In this document: positions 9,045 to 17,570 of the stretch, in pieces | How the letters are laid out: every line of letters starts with the position of its first letter | Numbering within the stretch: the first letter of the stretch is position 1 | NCBI GenBank assembly: GCA_041752315.1 | Contig: JBGSHJ010000042.1 | Span: 42,401 to 106,400, forward strand | Direction: 5' to 3' | Length of the DNA stretch: 64,000 bases | Origin: SYFY01 sp041752315 | Lineage (GTDB): Bacteria > Pseudomonadota > Gammaproteobacteria > Pseudomonadales > Azotimanducaceae | Program-made: the position numbers and the translations under genes | Notes under the pieces: generated by a model | Seen by the model: only the letters and a program-made list of their open reading frames with translations | The model's database searches: none | What the model was told of the DNA's origin: nothing

Positions 9045-9217
9045 GGTGCTACCACTCGATGGTTGAATGGGTCGACGCGACCGTTTGAAGGATCCGGGAG
9101 ACGTCCGGAATCCCCGCGCGAAGGCGGCTACCCGCTTGGTTACGCGGTCTGGGCAATGGACCGGCGCGTTGTGTCAGGGAATGAACCTGCCGTCATTCCC
9201 CGGCTCGACAGGCAGGA

Positions 9218-9631
9218 CTAGTTGGCGGCGAATGACACGGCATAAACGCCGGCTTGTCGGGCCGAGTCCATGACCGTGATCATGGCGTCCGTACTGGACT
9301 GCGGGTGAGGCTGGATGATGACCGGTGCTTCGGGGTTTTCCGCGTGCAATCGTTCTATGTTGGCACGAATGTTCCGGACATCCACATCGCGTTGGGCAAT
9401 GATGATCCGGTCACGATCCGTAATCCGGACCACAATGGTCTTTTTGTTGGGGTCGACATTGACGGGTTTGTTGTCGTCATCAGGCTGGTTCACGTCGAGC
9501 CCGACTTCCTTGACAAAGGTCGCCGTCACGATGAAAAAAATCAGCATGATGAACACCACATCAAGCATTGGTGTCAGGTTGATCTGTTGTTCCTGCACTT
9601 CGTCAGACGAACTGCCAAAGGATCTGCGCAT
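9218..9631 (-). CDS. exbD: ExbD/TolR-family biopolymer transport protein
   Basis: 137 residues. Short cytoplasmic N-terminus, then the diagnostic INLTPMLDVVFIMLIFFIVT segment: one transmembrane helix carrying the Asp that couples proton flow in ExbD/TolR. A periplasmic domain follows (DRDRIIIAQRDVD... EAPVIIQPHPQ), and the C-terminus ends YAVSFAAN. ExbD works with ExbB to energise TonB and hence TonB-dependent receptors in the outer membrane. No exbB or tonB gene is adjacent; the gene stands alone between the 374-residue hypothetical gene and an SMP-30 gene, all on the minus strand. The two receptors at the right end of the window are plausible, but unproven, clients. Confidence 0.93.
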   Translation of the reverse strand: MRRSFGSSSDEVQEQQINLTPMLDVVFIMLIFFIVTATFVKEVGLDVNQPDDDNKPVNVDPNKKTIVVRITDRDRIIIAQRDVDVRNIRANIERLHAENPEAPVIIQPHPQSSTDAMITVMDSARQAGVYAVSFAAN

Positions 9632-9722
9632 TGGTCTCTGCCACCCCCATTGATTCCACCGCTAGTCTAACCAGCTTGAATGTGGGTAGACAACCGCATT
9701 TCCCGGGCATCTGCATCTTCCG

Positions 9723-9770
9723 CAAGAACCAATGCAAGAGCCAATGCAAGAACCGTCACAAGAACCAGGC
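9723..9770. repeat. Four tandem 12-bp units upstream of exbD
   Basis: Four consecutive 12-base units beginning CAAGAACCAATG, CAAGAGCCAATG, CAAGAACCGTCA and CAAGAACCAGGC. The first two differ at one position; the last two keep CAAGAACC. They lie between the end of the SMP-30 gene and the start of exbD (both minus strand), within the region where an exbD promoter would be expected. Confidence 0.7.
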
Positions 9771-9797
9771 CGACTCAACCACGCCAACCGCCATCCG

Positions 9798-10718
9798 CTA
9801 GAGCTGTTGATAGTTCAGTTTCAGGCCCCCGGTCGGCCAGGGTATCGAGACGAGCTGCCCGATGGAGCTCAGGGTGATGAAGGCAGTTTGCAGGTCCTTG
9901 CCACCAAAACAGATATTGGTGGTCAACGGATCCGGCATCGGCACAAAGGCCGGTTCGTCTCCGGAAGGGGAGAGCACGGTGATACCACCTTCCACGATCG
10001 TCGCGACACAGACGTTCCCACGAGCGTCGATGGCCATGGAATCGAACAGGAAGTAACCACTTCGGCCACGCAACAGACGCCCACCGTCAGGTCGATCGCG
10101 CCGTTCGGTCTTGAGAACTCCAGGGGAGGCGATGGAGTACGCCCAGACCCGACCGGTCATGGTCTCGGCAACATAAAGTTCGTCTTCCGTTGGCGACAAG
10201 CCAATGCCGTTCGGACCTTCCAGTGGAAAGAGTACTTCACGGATATGTGACCCGTTGGCTTTGGCGTAAAACACACCGGTTCGGTCCCTTTCGCGACTGC
10301 GTGTCTTGCCATGGTCCGTAAACCAGAATCCGCCCTGCCGGTCGAAAACCAGATCGTTTGGTCCGCGCAGCGGTTGGCCCTGGCAATGGGTATAGAGGAT
10401 TTCTGATTTGCCGGTCCTCAGATCCACCTTTTCGATCCGGCCACCCGCATAATTTTCCGGTTCTTCGCCTGGAAAGATCCGGCCGTTGCGTTCGATCCAC
10501 TGGAAGCCGCCGTTGTTGCAAACGTAAACCGCGCCATCCGGACCGATGGCTGCTCCGTTCGGGCCGCCACCCAGTTCGGCGACAACTTCTGTCCTGGCAT
10601 TGTGTACCCGCGATAACGTTCCACGGGCGATTTCCACCAGCAGGACACTGCCGTCAGGCATCGCGATCGGACCTTCCGGAAATTTCAATCCTTCAGCGAG
10701 CAGGGTGATGTCGGACAT
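9798..10718 (-). CDS. SMP-30/gluconolactonase/LRE-like lactonase
   Basis: 306 residues. The six-bladed propeller family is recognised from GLKFPEGPIAMPDGSVLLVE at the N-terminus, GGGPNGAAIGPDGAVYVCNNGG, GPNDLVFDRQGGFWFTDHG and GPNGIGLSPTEDELYVAET: the repeated PDG/FTD blade pattern with the Glu, Asn and Asp residues that bind the divalent metal in SMP-30 and gluconolactonases. Such enzymes hydrolyse sugar lactones or related esters. Cytoplasmic by sequence (no signal peptide). Transcribed divergently from the BON lipoprotein gene and upstream of exbD. Substrate not predictable. Confidence 0.9.
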   Translation of the reverse strand: MSDITLLAEGLKFPEGPIAMPDGSVLLVEIARGTLSRVHNARTEVVAELGGGPNGAAIGPDGAVYVCNNGGFQWIERNGRIFPGEEPENYAGGRIEKVDLRTGKSEILYTHCQGQPLRGPNDLVFDRQGGFWFTDHGKTRSRERDRTGVFYAKANGSHIREVLFPLEGPNGIGLSPTEDELYVAETMTGRVWAYSIASPGVLKTERRDRPDGGRLLRGRSGYFLFDSMAIDARGNVCVATIVEGGITVLSPSGDEPAFVPMPDPLTTNICFGGKDLQTAFITLSSIGQLVSIPWPTGGLKLNYQQL

Positions 10719-10794
10719 GTTCGGTCTGCTTTGTTACAATCGCGGGCATTCTAAACCTGTCACGCAAAAACACTCATCTTCCGGGACCTTTGAA

Positions 10795-10854
10795 GATCAC
10801 AACCATCTTTCAGGGACTATCGATGATCACAACCATCTTTCAGGGACTATCGAT
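10795..10854 (+). repeat. Perfect 30-bp tandem duplication carrying RBS and start codon
   Basis: Two identical 30-base copies, 10795-10824 and 10825-10854, each beginning GATCACAACC and ending CTATCGAT. Each copy holds an AGGGA Shine-Dalgarno-like element (10812-10816 and 10842-10846) six bases before an ATG at the copy boundary (10823 and 10853). The duplication is in frame with the downstream lipoprotein and would encode a repeated IFQGLSMITT decapeptide if translated from the first ATG. A degraded version of the CATCTT...GGGAC part lies just upstream at about 10774-10787. Confidence 0.9.
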
Positions 10855-11173
10855 GATGACTACGCGCCTCAGAATTTTCCTGGCAATTCTGTTCCTGTCA
10901 TTCTTCGCCGCCTGTCAGTCGTACGACGATCCCAGTCGCCGAACACCCGGGGAGGTGACCGATGATTCCGCAATCTATACCGCCGTCAAGGCAAAGCTGA
11001 TTGCCGACCCGGATATCCAGGGGCTGTCGATCAATGTCGATGTCTATCAGGGAGCGGTGACACTGAGTGGCCGCATTCCCAGCGAAGTGCTGCGTAACAG
11101 GGCGCTCAAGATTGCGACCGAAGTCAAAGGTGTCGTGAAGGTCCACGACAGCCTGGCGTTGATCACCGAATAG
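10853..11173 (+). CDS. BON-domain lipoprotein
   Basis: 106 residues from ATG 10853 (or ATG 10856). Signal sequence MTTRLRIFLAILFLSFFAAC with a lipobox ending in Cys (FAAC), so a lipoprotein anchored in the outer or inner membrane. The mature part is one BON domain: AIYTAVKAKLIADPDI, then INVDVYQGAVTLSGRIPSEVLRNRAL and ending VKGVVKVHDSLALI, the pattern of OsmY/BON phospholipid-binding modules. An in-frame ATG at 10823 with its own RBS exists because of the 30-bp duplication upstream; it would bury the signal peptide behind ten extra residues, so the later start is preferred. Divergent from the SMP-30 gene. Probably an envelope-stress or membrane-integrity factor. Confidence 0.88.
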   Translation: MMTTRLRIFLAILFLSFFAACQSYDDPSRRTPGEVTDDSAIYTAVKAKLIADPDIQGLSINVDVYQGAVTLSGRIPSEVLRNRALKIATEVKGVVKVHDSLALITE

Positions 11174-11229
11174 AAACAGCAATCTGCAAGATATCTGCGA
11201 GTTATCAGGTAGTTGCATTGTCCCGGGCC

Positions 11230-12126
11230 TCATCGGCTGGACATCAGCCAATCCCTGGGTTTCAGATGGTCAGACAATTGTGCTTCGGGGCTGCCCGGTT
11301 CGATCTTGCGCTGGTATTCCCACGCAACCAGTGGCGGCAATGAAGCGAGCACACTTTCGACTCTTCGGCCACTTTGCAGTCCGTATTTGGTACCGCGATC
11401 AATGGCGAGATTGAATTCGGCGTATCGTCCCCGCCGATAGAGCTGCCAGTTTTTCTCCGGTTCCGCAAACGGCAGGTGGCATCGTCTTTCAACGATCGGC
11501 AGGTAAGCCGGTAAAAAGGCATCGCCGATGCGCTGAACGAGAGCAAAGCTCGCCGCTGCGCCTCCTTCGGTCCAGTCGTCGAAGAACAATCCACCAATCC
11601 CACGGTGTTCCTCGCGGTGCGGAAGATAAAAATAGTTGTCACAGTCGGCCTTCATCCGGCCGTAGTGACTTCCTGCCGCTTCTGCGGCAACACGGTGCCA
11701 GTGCACACCGTCCTCTTCGAACGCATAGTAGGGAGTGAGATCAAACCCCCCTCCGAAGTACCACGTGCCATCTGTTCCGGCGACGGTGAAATAACGCAGG
11801 TTCATGTGGGTTGTGGGTACAAAAGGGTTCAACGGGTGGACGATCATGGAGATGGCCACCGCCTGAAACGGTCGACCGGCAAGATGCGGATTGCGTTCGG
11901 TAGCCGCTGGCGGCAGCGATGCTCCTACGCTGTGCGTGAACTGAACCGCTGCCTTTTCGATCACCTGGCCGCGGGCGATGACACGCGGGCGAGAAAGTCC
12001 GCCACCTGGCCCCGGAATCTCCTCCCGGGAAAAGCGTGCCTCCGGCTCCAGGCGTTCGAGTGCCGTGCAGATGCTGTCCTGTAGTGACATGAAATAGGCG
12101 CGAACTTTCTGTACGTCGACGGTCAT
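11230..12126 (-). CDS. hemF: Oxygen-dependent coproporphyrinogen III oxidase
   Basis: 298 residues, usual length for HemF. Highly conserved blocks are present: VIEKAAVQFTHSVG, NPFVPTTHMNLRYF, TWYFGGGFDLTPYY, CDNYFYLPHREEHRGIGGLFFDD and, near the end, EFNLAIDRGTKYGLQSGRR. The enzyme oxidatively decarboxylates two propionates of coproporphyrinogen III to vinyl groups in haem biosynthesis, using O2, in the cytoplasm. ATG 12126 gives the expected N-terminus. It stands alone, convergent with the BON lipoprotein and divergent from the acyl-CoA operon. Its presence indicates an aerobic lifestyle. Confidence 0.98.
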   Translation of the reverse strand: MTVDVQKVRAYFMSLQDSICTALERLEPEARFSREEIPGPGGGLSRPRVIARGQVIEKAAVQFTHSVGASLPPAATERNPHLAGRPFQAVAISMIVHPLNPFVPTTHMNLRYFTVAGTDGTWYFGGGFDLTPYYAFEEDGVHWHRVAAEAAGSHYGRMKADCDNYFYLPHREEHRGIGGLFFDDWTEGGAAASFALVQRIGDAFLPAYLPIVERRCHLPFAEPEKNWQLYRRGRYAEFNLAIDRGTKYGLQSGRRVESVLASLPPLVAWEYQRKIEPGSPEAQLSDHLKPRDWLMSSR

Positions 12127-12232
12127 GGGTTTCCTGCGGGTCTTGAGGCTGCGGTATTGTGCACGGAACCGATCAGGAGGACGGATCGGCGAATTCCCGT
12201 ATACTCGAACGCTGGGCTGTTATGGGTTCACC

Positions 12233-13705
12233 ATGGTTGGAATAAGTTCTCTGGCTGCGTATTTACCGCGGCTGCGGCTGGCACGCAAAGCCATTGTTGA
12301 AGCGCATCGCTGGGCCGATCCAGGTCTTGCCGGGAAAGCTCGGGGCGAGCGCAGCATGTGCAACTGGGACGAAGATCCGGTAACGATGGCAGTCGAGGCT
12401 GCGAGAGCCTGTCTGGCGGATAAGGCAGCTCCCGGCCTGATCGTTTTTGCGAGCACGACAGCGCCATTTGCAGATCGTCAGAATGCGGGAATCGTCGCCA
12501 CTGCGCTCAATCTGCCTGAAGATCTGGCATCTTTTGATACCGGTGCTTCCCAGCGTGCCGGGACCTCCGCGCTGCTGCAGGCCTTCGCGGGCGTAAAGAG
12601 TGAATTGCATCAGGATGCACTGGTTGTCCTCAGTGACAAGCGCCGGGCAAAGGCGGCCAGTACAGGTGAACTGGAGTTCGGAGATGGCGCGGTCGCGCTG
12701 TGGGTAACCAACCAGAACCCGGCGCTGGAATACGTTGCAGGCCATACGGTTACAGTGGATTTCATAGATCACTTCAGAGGTGCTGGCGAAACATTCGATT
12801 ACGGGTGGGAAGAACGGTGGATACGCGATGAAGGCCTCGCCCGCATCGTGCCGGAGGCCGTCGGCAAGGTGCTCGGCAAAGCCGGAATCAAGGCCGCAGA
12901 CGTCGCCCATTTCATCTTGCCGGGTACCATCAAGGGCGCCACAGCCAGTGTGGCCAAGACCATTGGCGTACCGGCCACTGCAGTTGCAGACACACTTGCA
13001 GAGCAGATCGGCGAAACCGGAGTTGCCCATCCACTCATGATGCTGGCTGCGCGACTGGGTAGCGGTGATGTGGTTGCCGGCCAGTTGATCGTCGTCTGTG
13101 GCTTTGGACAGGGTTGTGATGCAATTGTGCTGAAGGTTGCCGACGCAGCGCAGGCGCGCGCCTTTGGCGCACAGTATGCGGGCACGCTGGCTGCGCGAGT
13201 GCCTGAGCTGAATTACCAAAAATATCTGGCGTTCAACAATCTGGTCGAACTCGAAAAGGGCATGCGTGCCGAAAAAGATGACTACAAAACCGCATTGACC
13301 ACGACATATCGCAAACGCGACATGCTGACTGGCCTGGTGGGCGGTCGTTGCACCGTCTGCGGTACCTTGCAGTTTCCACGCAGTGACATCTGCGTGAATC
13401 CGCAGTGTCGGGCCACGCATACCCAGGAGCCACATCCTTTTCGAGAAGAAAAGGCGAGCATCGTCACCTGGTCGGCGGACTACCTCACCTACACCGCAGA
13501 TCCACCGGCCCATTACGGTATGATCAGTTTTGTCAACGGTGGACGTTTCATGACCGACTTCAGCGATGTGGGAGTCGGAGAAATCGACGTTGGCATGGCG
13601 GTACGCATGGTATTTCGCATCAAATCGTTTGATCGTTTGCGTGGCTTTGTTCGTTATTTCTGGAAAGCGGTACCGGACCGGTCTGTAAATCAGACAGTTG
13701 TTTGA
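12233..13705 (+). CDS. HMG-CoA synthase-like protein fused to a DUF35 OB-fold/zinc ribbon
   Basis: 490 residues from ATG 12233; the frame is open back to 12125 but that part lacks family character. Residues 1 to about 340 match the thiolase-superfamily HMG-CoA synthase group (MVGISSLAAYLPRLRL, WDEDPVTMAVEAAR). The C-terminal region is a DUF35-type module: a zinc ribbon with C373, C376, C387 and C392 followed by an OB-fold. At the catalytic-Cys position the sequence reads FDTGASQRAGTSAL, with Ser106 where archaeal HMG-CoA synthases carry Cys, so classical condensation is doubtful. The neighbouring thiolase suggests a thiolase/DUF35/HMGS-type complex as known in archaea, here with two parts fused. 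Function unknown beyond acyl-CoA condensation or retro-condensation. Confidence 0.85.
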   Translation: MVGISSLAAYLPRLRLARKAIVEAHRWADPGLAGKARGERSMCNWDEDPVTMAVEAARACLADKAAPGLIVFASTTAPFADRQNAGIVATALNLPEDLASFDTGASQRAGTSALLQAFAGVKSELHQDALVVLSDKRRAKAASTGELEFGDGAVALWVTNQNPALEYVAGHTVTVDFIDHFRGAGETFDYGWEERWIRDEGLARIVPEAVGKVLGKAGIKAADVAHFILPGTIKGATASVAKTIGVPATAVADTLAEQIGETGVAHPLMMLAARLGSGDVVAGQLIVVCGFGQGCDAIVLKVADAAQARAFGAQYAGTLAARVPELNYQKYLAFNNLVELEKGMRAEKDDYKTALTTTYRKRDMLTGLVGGRCTVCGTLQFPRSDICVNPQCRATHTQEPHPFREEKASIVTWSADYLTYTADPPAHYGMISFVNGGRFMTDFSDVGVGEIDVGMAVRMVFRIKSFDRLRGFVRYFWKAVPDRSVNQTVV

Positions 13706-13735
13706 ACTTCAGAATCTTCTTTGACGGAGGCGCGT

Positions 13736-14935
13736 ATGGCAGCAGGAATCAAGGACAAGGTCGCGATACTTGGCATGGGTTGCTCCAGGTTCGGCGAGCG
13801 CTGGGACTGCGGAGCGGAAGAACTGATGGTCGAGGCTTTTGGCGAAGCGATTGCAGATGCCGGAATAGACGTCACGCAGATTGACGCCGCCTGGTTCTCC
13901 ACCCATTTCGAAGAAATCAACGTCGGGAAGGGTGGGTTGCCCTTGTCGATTGCCCTGCGGCTCCCCAATATCGCGGTTACTCGCGTGGAAAATTTCTGCG
14001 CGTCCGGTTCCGAGGCGTTCCGGGGTGCCGTCTACGCAGTGGCATCCGGCGCGGCCGATATCGCGCTCGCGCTCGGCGTCGAAAAACTGAAGGACACCGG
14101 CTATGGCGGTCTGCCGGCGGGTGGTGGCGGAACACTCGCGCCACAATGGTCCGCAAACGGCTCGGCACCGGGCAATTTTGCGCAGCTCGCAAGTGCCTAT
14201 CGAGCCAAACATGGCGTATCGCGTGACGATCTGAAGCGTGCCATCGCACACGTGTCCGTGAAGAGCCACGCCAATGGCGCAAAAAATCCCAAAGCCCACC
14301 TGCGCAAGCCGATTACCGAAGAGCAGGCGCTCAATGCACCCATGATTGCCGAACCGCTCGGTCTGTTTGATTGTTGTGGAGTCAGCGATGGCGCAGCGTG
14401 TGCCATCGTCACCACACCGGAAATCGCCAGAAGCCTTGGCAAGGCCAACATCGTCAGCATCAAGGCGTTGCAACTTGCGCTCTCGAATGGATCAGAGTCC
14501 GGTCACAATTCATGGGATGGCAGTTACTTCCACACCACGCGTATCGCTGCCGCCAAGGCTTACAAGGAAGCGGGTATCAGGAAGGCGCGCGACGAGGTGA
14601 GCATGTTCGAGTGCCATGACTGCTTTTCGATCACCGAACTCGTGACCATGGAGGACCTCCAGCTGTCACCGGAAGGTGGCGCCATTACGGATGTCATGAA
14701 CGGCTTCTATGATGCGGATGGCCAGATTCCCTGCCAGATCGACGGTGGCCTCAAGTGCTTTGGCCATCCCATTGGAGCATCCGGCATCCGCATGCTGTAC
14801 GAGATGTATCTCCAGCTCACCGACCGGGCAGGTGCCCGGCAGCTGAAGAATCCGCGGATCGGAATGACCCACAATCTGGGTGGTTCCCCCATGTCGAATG
14901 TGGCCGCGGTCTGCATCGTCGGCGCTTACGACTGA
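13736..14935 (+). CDS. Thiolase (SCP-x/acetyl-CoA acetyltransferase-like)
   Basis: 399 residues from ATG 13736, preceded by GGAGG at 13726-13731. Nucleophilic Cys88 lies in ENFCASGSEAF. HDCFSITEL and KCFGHPIGASG supply the catalytic His residues, and a last Cys occurs in SNVAAVCIVG. The HDCF motif places it with SCP2/SCP-x-type thiolases rather than FadA. It lies 30 bases after the HMGS-like/DUF35 fusion and five bases before an acyl-CoA dehydrogenase, so one operon. In such operons the thiolase and a DUF35 protein form an obligate pair. Likely a CoA-ester thiolysis, condensation or retro-aldol step on a branched or cyclic acid. Confidence 0.92.
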   Translation: MAAGIKDKVAILGMGCSRFGERWDCGAEELMVEAFGEAIADAGIDVTQIDAAWFSTHFEEINVGKGGLPLSIALRLPNIAVTRVENFCASGSEAFRGAVYAVASGAADIALALGVEKLKDTGYGGLPAGGGGTLAPQWSANGSAPGNFAQLASAYRAKHGVSRDDLKRAIAHVSVKSHANGAKNPKAHLRKPITEEQALNAPMIAEPLGLFDCCGVSDGAACAIVTTPEIARSLGKANIVSIKALQLALSNGSESGHNSWDGSYFHTTRIAAAKAYKEAGIRKARDEVSMFECHDCFSITELVTMEDLQLSPEGGAITDVMNGFYDADGQIPCQIDGGLKCFGHPIGASGIRMLYEMYLQLTDRAGARQLKNPRIGMTHNLGGSPMSNVAAVCIVGAYD

Positions 14936-14940
14936 CGGCA

Positions 14941-16533
14941 ATGGATCAATCGATACTGGCTTCGCTGGCACACATGCAGGCGCGAGTTGGCCACTCGTGT
15001 GCTCATCTGGTTGGTGATCTTGATGGCGAGCAGGTTCAGTTGTACGACCTTGCGTTGTGTCGTGCTGAACTTGACGGTGCCCACGCGCTGGCGCAGTTCG
15101 CACTGCAAAACCGGGTCGAAGGCGATTTTCTAACTTCGATCACCTCGACCTATATTGCCCAGGTTCTGCTGGACGTACATGCCAGGCTCGTCACCCGGCC
15201 AGCCGACTTCGGATTGGGTATTCAGGATCTTCTGCCGCCCGTCATTGGTGACCTGCTCTCTGCCAGCCGACTTGCGGAAATCGGTCGTCAGTTCATTGCG
15301 CGGCAGCAGGACCATCTGCCCGATGGCCTGGACGACGAAAAGCGGATGATGAGGGACAGCTTCGAGCAGTTTGGTCGAGAGGTGGTCGTGCCGCGGGCCG
15401 CTGAGATCCATCGCAACGACCTCATCATTCCGGATGCCATTCTGGATCCACTGCGCGCGATGGGCTGCTTCGGCCTGTCCGTGCCAACGCGATTCGGGGG
15501 TCTCAAACCAGACGATCATGAAGATTCGCTGGGCATGGTCGTTGTCACACAGGCGCTGTCACGCGCTTCGCTCGGAGCGGCTGGCAGCCTGATCACCCGA
15601 CCGGAAATCATGGCCCGTGCCATCATGGAAGGTGGTACGGCCGAGCAGCAGGCACGATGGCTGCCGGGCCTGGCTGCAGGACACCCTCTCTGTGCAATCT
15701 CGGTCACCGAACCGGATACCGGTTCCGATGTCGCCGGAGTGGCTCTGAAAGCCGAGCGTGTTTCCGCTGGCTGGAAACTCAATGGCAACAAGACCTGGTG
15801 CACTTTTGCAGGCAAGGCCGGCGCCATCCTGGTGCTGGCCAGAACACATCCCGATGCACGACCTCTGCACAAGGGTCTGTCCTTGTTCGTGATTGAAAAA
15901 CCGAGCTCGGATGGTCATGAATTCATGCACCAGCAACCCGAGGGTGGGCGCATGACCGGACGCGCGATAGCGACCCTGGGTTACCGAGGCATGCATTCCT
16001 TCGAGATGCGCTACGATGATTATCTTGTCCCGGCAGCCAACCTGATCGGTGAACAGTCTGGTGAAGGACGTGGTTTCTACTTCACGATGCGCGGATTCAT
16101 GGGTGGACGCCTGCAGACTGCTGCCCGCGCCTGTGGGCTGATCCAGGCCGCGATGAGTGAAGCCATGCAGTACGCCCAGAACCGGCGTGTGTTTGGCAAG
16201 GCATTGGCTGAGTATCCGGTCACCCTGGTGAAGATTGCCCGAATGGGTATGGCACTGATGGCCTGCCAGCAGTTCACATACGCGGTCGCACGGCTGATGG
16301 ACCGCGGTGAAGGTGCGATGGAAGCCAGTCTGGTGAAGTTGCTCGCCTGTCGAGCCGCCGAGTGGGTGACCCGGGAGGCGTTGCAGATCCATGGCGGGAT
16401 GGGCTACGCAGAGGAAACTCCGGTGAGCCGCTATTTTGTTGATGCCAGGGTGTTGTCGATCTTCGAAGGGGCTGAAGAAACACTCGCGATCCGCGTGATC
16501 GGCAAGGATCTGGTGAACAGGGCGCGCATGTGA
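14941..16533 (+). CDS. Acyl-CoA dehydrogenase with N-terminal helical extension
   Basis: 530 residues from ATG 14941, five bases after the thiolase stop; the open frame upstream to 14755 lies inside the thiolase and is rejected. Residues 1 to about 135 are an extra helical region that ordinary ~380-residue acyl-CoA dehydrogenases lack. The standard fold follows: AISVTEPDTGSDVAGV and WKLNGNKTWCTFAGKAG (FAD-binding middle domain), then ALQIHGGMGYAEETPVSRYFVDARV and SIFEGAEETLAIRVIG at the C-terminus, where the catalytic Glu normally lies. FAD-dependent alpha,beta-oxidation of a CoA ester. The last four bases overlap the next gene (GTGA). Confidence 0.92.
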   Translation: MDQSILASLAHMQARVGHSCAHLVGDLDGEQVQLYDLALCRAELDGAHALAQFALQNRVEGDFLTSITSTYIAQVLLDVHARLVTRPADFGLGIQDLLPPVIGDLLSASRLAEIGRQFIARQQDHLPDGLDDEKRMMRDSFEQFGREVVVPRAAEIHRNDLIIPDAILDPLRAMGCFGLSVPTRFGGLKPDDHEDSLGMVVVTQALSRASLGAAGSLITRPEIMARAIMEGGTAEQQARWLPGLAAGHPLCAISVTEPDTGSDVAGVALKAERVSAGWKLNGNKTWCTFAGKAGAILVLARTHPDARPLHKGLSLFVIEKPSSDGHEFMHQQPEGGRMTGRAIATLGYRGMHSFEMRYDDYLVPAANLIGEQSGEGRGFYFTMRGFMGGRLQTAARACGLIQAAMSEAMQYAQNRRVFGKALAEYPVTLVKIARMGMALMACQQFTYAVARLMDRGEGAMEASLVKLLACRAAEWVTREALQIHGGMGYAEETPVSRYFVDARVLSIFEGAEETLAIRVIGKDLVNRARM

Positions 16534-17570
16534 TCTTGAAGGTTGGTGTGCTGGATCAGTCTCCTGTCGTCGAAGGCGGGGACGCCGCCCAGGCGTTTCA
16601 CGATTCCGTGCTCCTGGCGCAGACGGTCGAACGATCTGGCTATCACCGCTACTGGGTAGCCGAGCATCACGGGTCCGGGTCCTTTGCTGGCAGTGCACCG
16701 GAAATCCTCATCGGCCACATCGCGGCCCGAACGACGCAAATCCGGGTGGGTTCAGGAGGCGTGATGCTCATGCACTACAGCCCACTCAAGGTTGCAGAAG
16801 TGTTCAAGGTGCTGGGCACGTTGTACCCGGGCAGGATTGATATGGGCATTGGTCGTGCACCGGGCAGCGACACACTGACGGCTGCAGCGCTGGCCTATGG
16901 ATCCAGACTGGGAATGGAGTATTTTGCTGCCAGGATGGCGGATTTGCTGGGCTTCCTGCACGACACGCAGCCTTTTACGCAGGCACTGGCAGCCGTACAG
17001 GCGCGACCCATACCTCCCGTCATTCCTGAAACCTGGATACTGGGCTCCACCCCGGACGGCGCCACGCTGGCGGCACACTTCGGATTGCCATTCTGTTATG
17101 CCCACTTCATCAGCCAGTCGGGGATGGAGAAGGCGATTGAAGTCTATCGCCGGGATTTCAGACCTTCACCTTACCTTGACCGGCCAAAACTCGCGCTCGG
17201 AGTCTCGGCACTGGTCGCTGACACGGTCGAGCGTGCAGAACTCCTTGCCCGTTGTGCAGACCTGTGGCGTGTACGGTTCGAAAGAGGGAGCTTCCAGCCG
17301 TTCCCTTCTCTGGAATCCGCGAGGTCTCATACTTTCAGCGAAGATGAAAATCAGCTGCTCGAAGGTCGCCGACGACGCCAGTTTGTCGGCGACGCGACGC
17401 ACGTTGGCCAGGCATTGCGCGATTTGGTGAAGGCCACCGGTGCCGAAGAACTCTCCATCGTAGCCATCACCCACGCGATTCAGGATCGCTGCAGAGTGTA
17501 TGAATTGCTTGCCCCGCAACTGGGGCTTGTTGCTGCCACAGACCTCCCGCCGCACAGACTCCTAGCCTGA
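16530..17570 (+). CDS. Luciferase-like flavin monooxygenase (MsnO8-type LLM)
   Basis: 346 residues from GTG 16530, overlapping the dehydrogenase stop by four bases. Bacterial-luciferase-like TIM barrel: VGVLDQSPVVEGGDAAQAF, YHRYWVAEHHGSGSFAGSAPEI, RIRVGSGGVML-type segment, YPGRIDMGIGRAPGSD and WILGSTPDGATLAAHFGLPFCYAHF are the typical blocks of the MsnO8 subgroup. These enzymes use reduced FMN/F420 to oxygenate or reduce small substrates. The tight coupling to the acyl-CoA dehydrogenase and thiolase suggests action on the same substrate series, but this subgroup is common and rarely characterised. Its 3' end overlaps the convergent MFS gene by nine bases. Confidence 0.9.
   Translation: MILKVGVLDQSPVVEGGDAAQAFHDSVLLAQTVERSGYHRYWVAEHHGSGSFAGSAPEILIGHIAARTTQIRVGSGGVMLMHYSPLKVAEVFKVLGTLYPGRIDMGIGRAPGSDTLTAAALAYGSRLGMEYFAARMADLLGFLHDTQPFTQALAAVQARPIPPVIPETWILGSTPDGATLAAHFGLPFCYAHFISQSGMEKAIEVYRRDFRPSPYLDRPKLALGVSALVADTVERAELLARCADLWRVRFERGSFQPFPSLESARSHTFSEDENQLLEGRRRRQFVGDATHVGQALRDLVKATGAEELSIVAITHAIQDRCRVYELLAPQLGLVAATDLPPHRLLA

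Noticed and set aside
12263..13513. Minus-strand open frame of 416 codons opposite the HMGS-like gene
   Set aside because: Shadow of a well-conserved plus-strand gene; its translation is rich in Cys, His and Arg without any domain.
14755..14940. Longer start for the acyl-CoA dehydrogenase at 14941
   Set aside because: It lies entirely within the thiolase C-terminus, which carries the GHPIGASG motif in another frame.
15559..16698. Minus-strand open frame of 379 codons opposite the acyl-CoA dehydrogenase
   Set aside because: Antisense artefact of GC-rich codon use; no motif.
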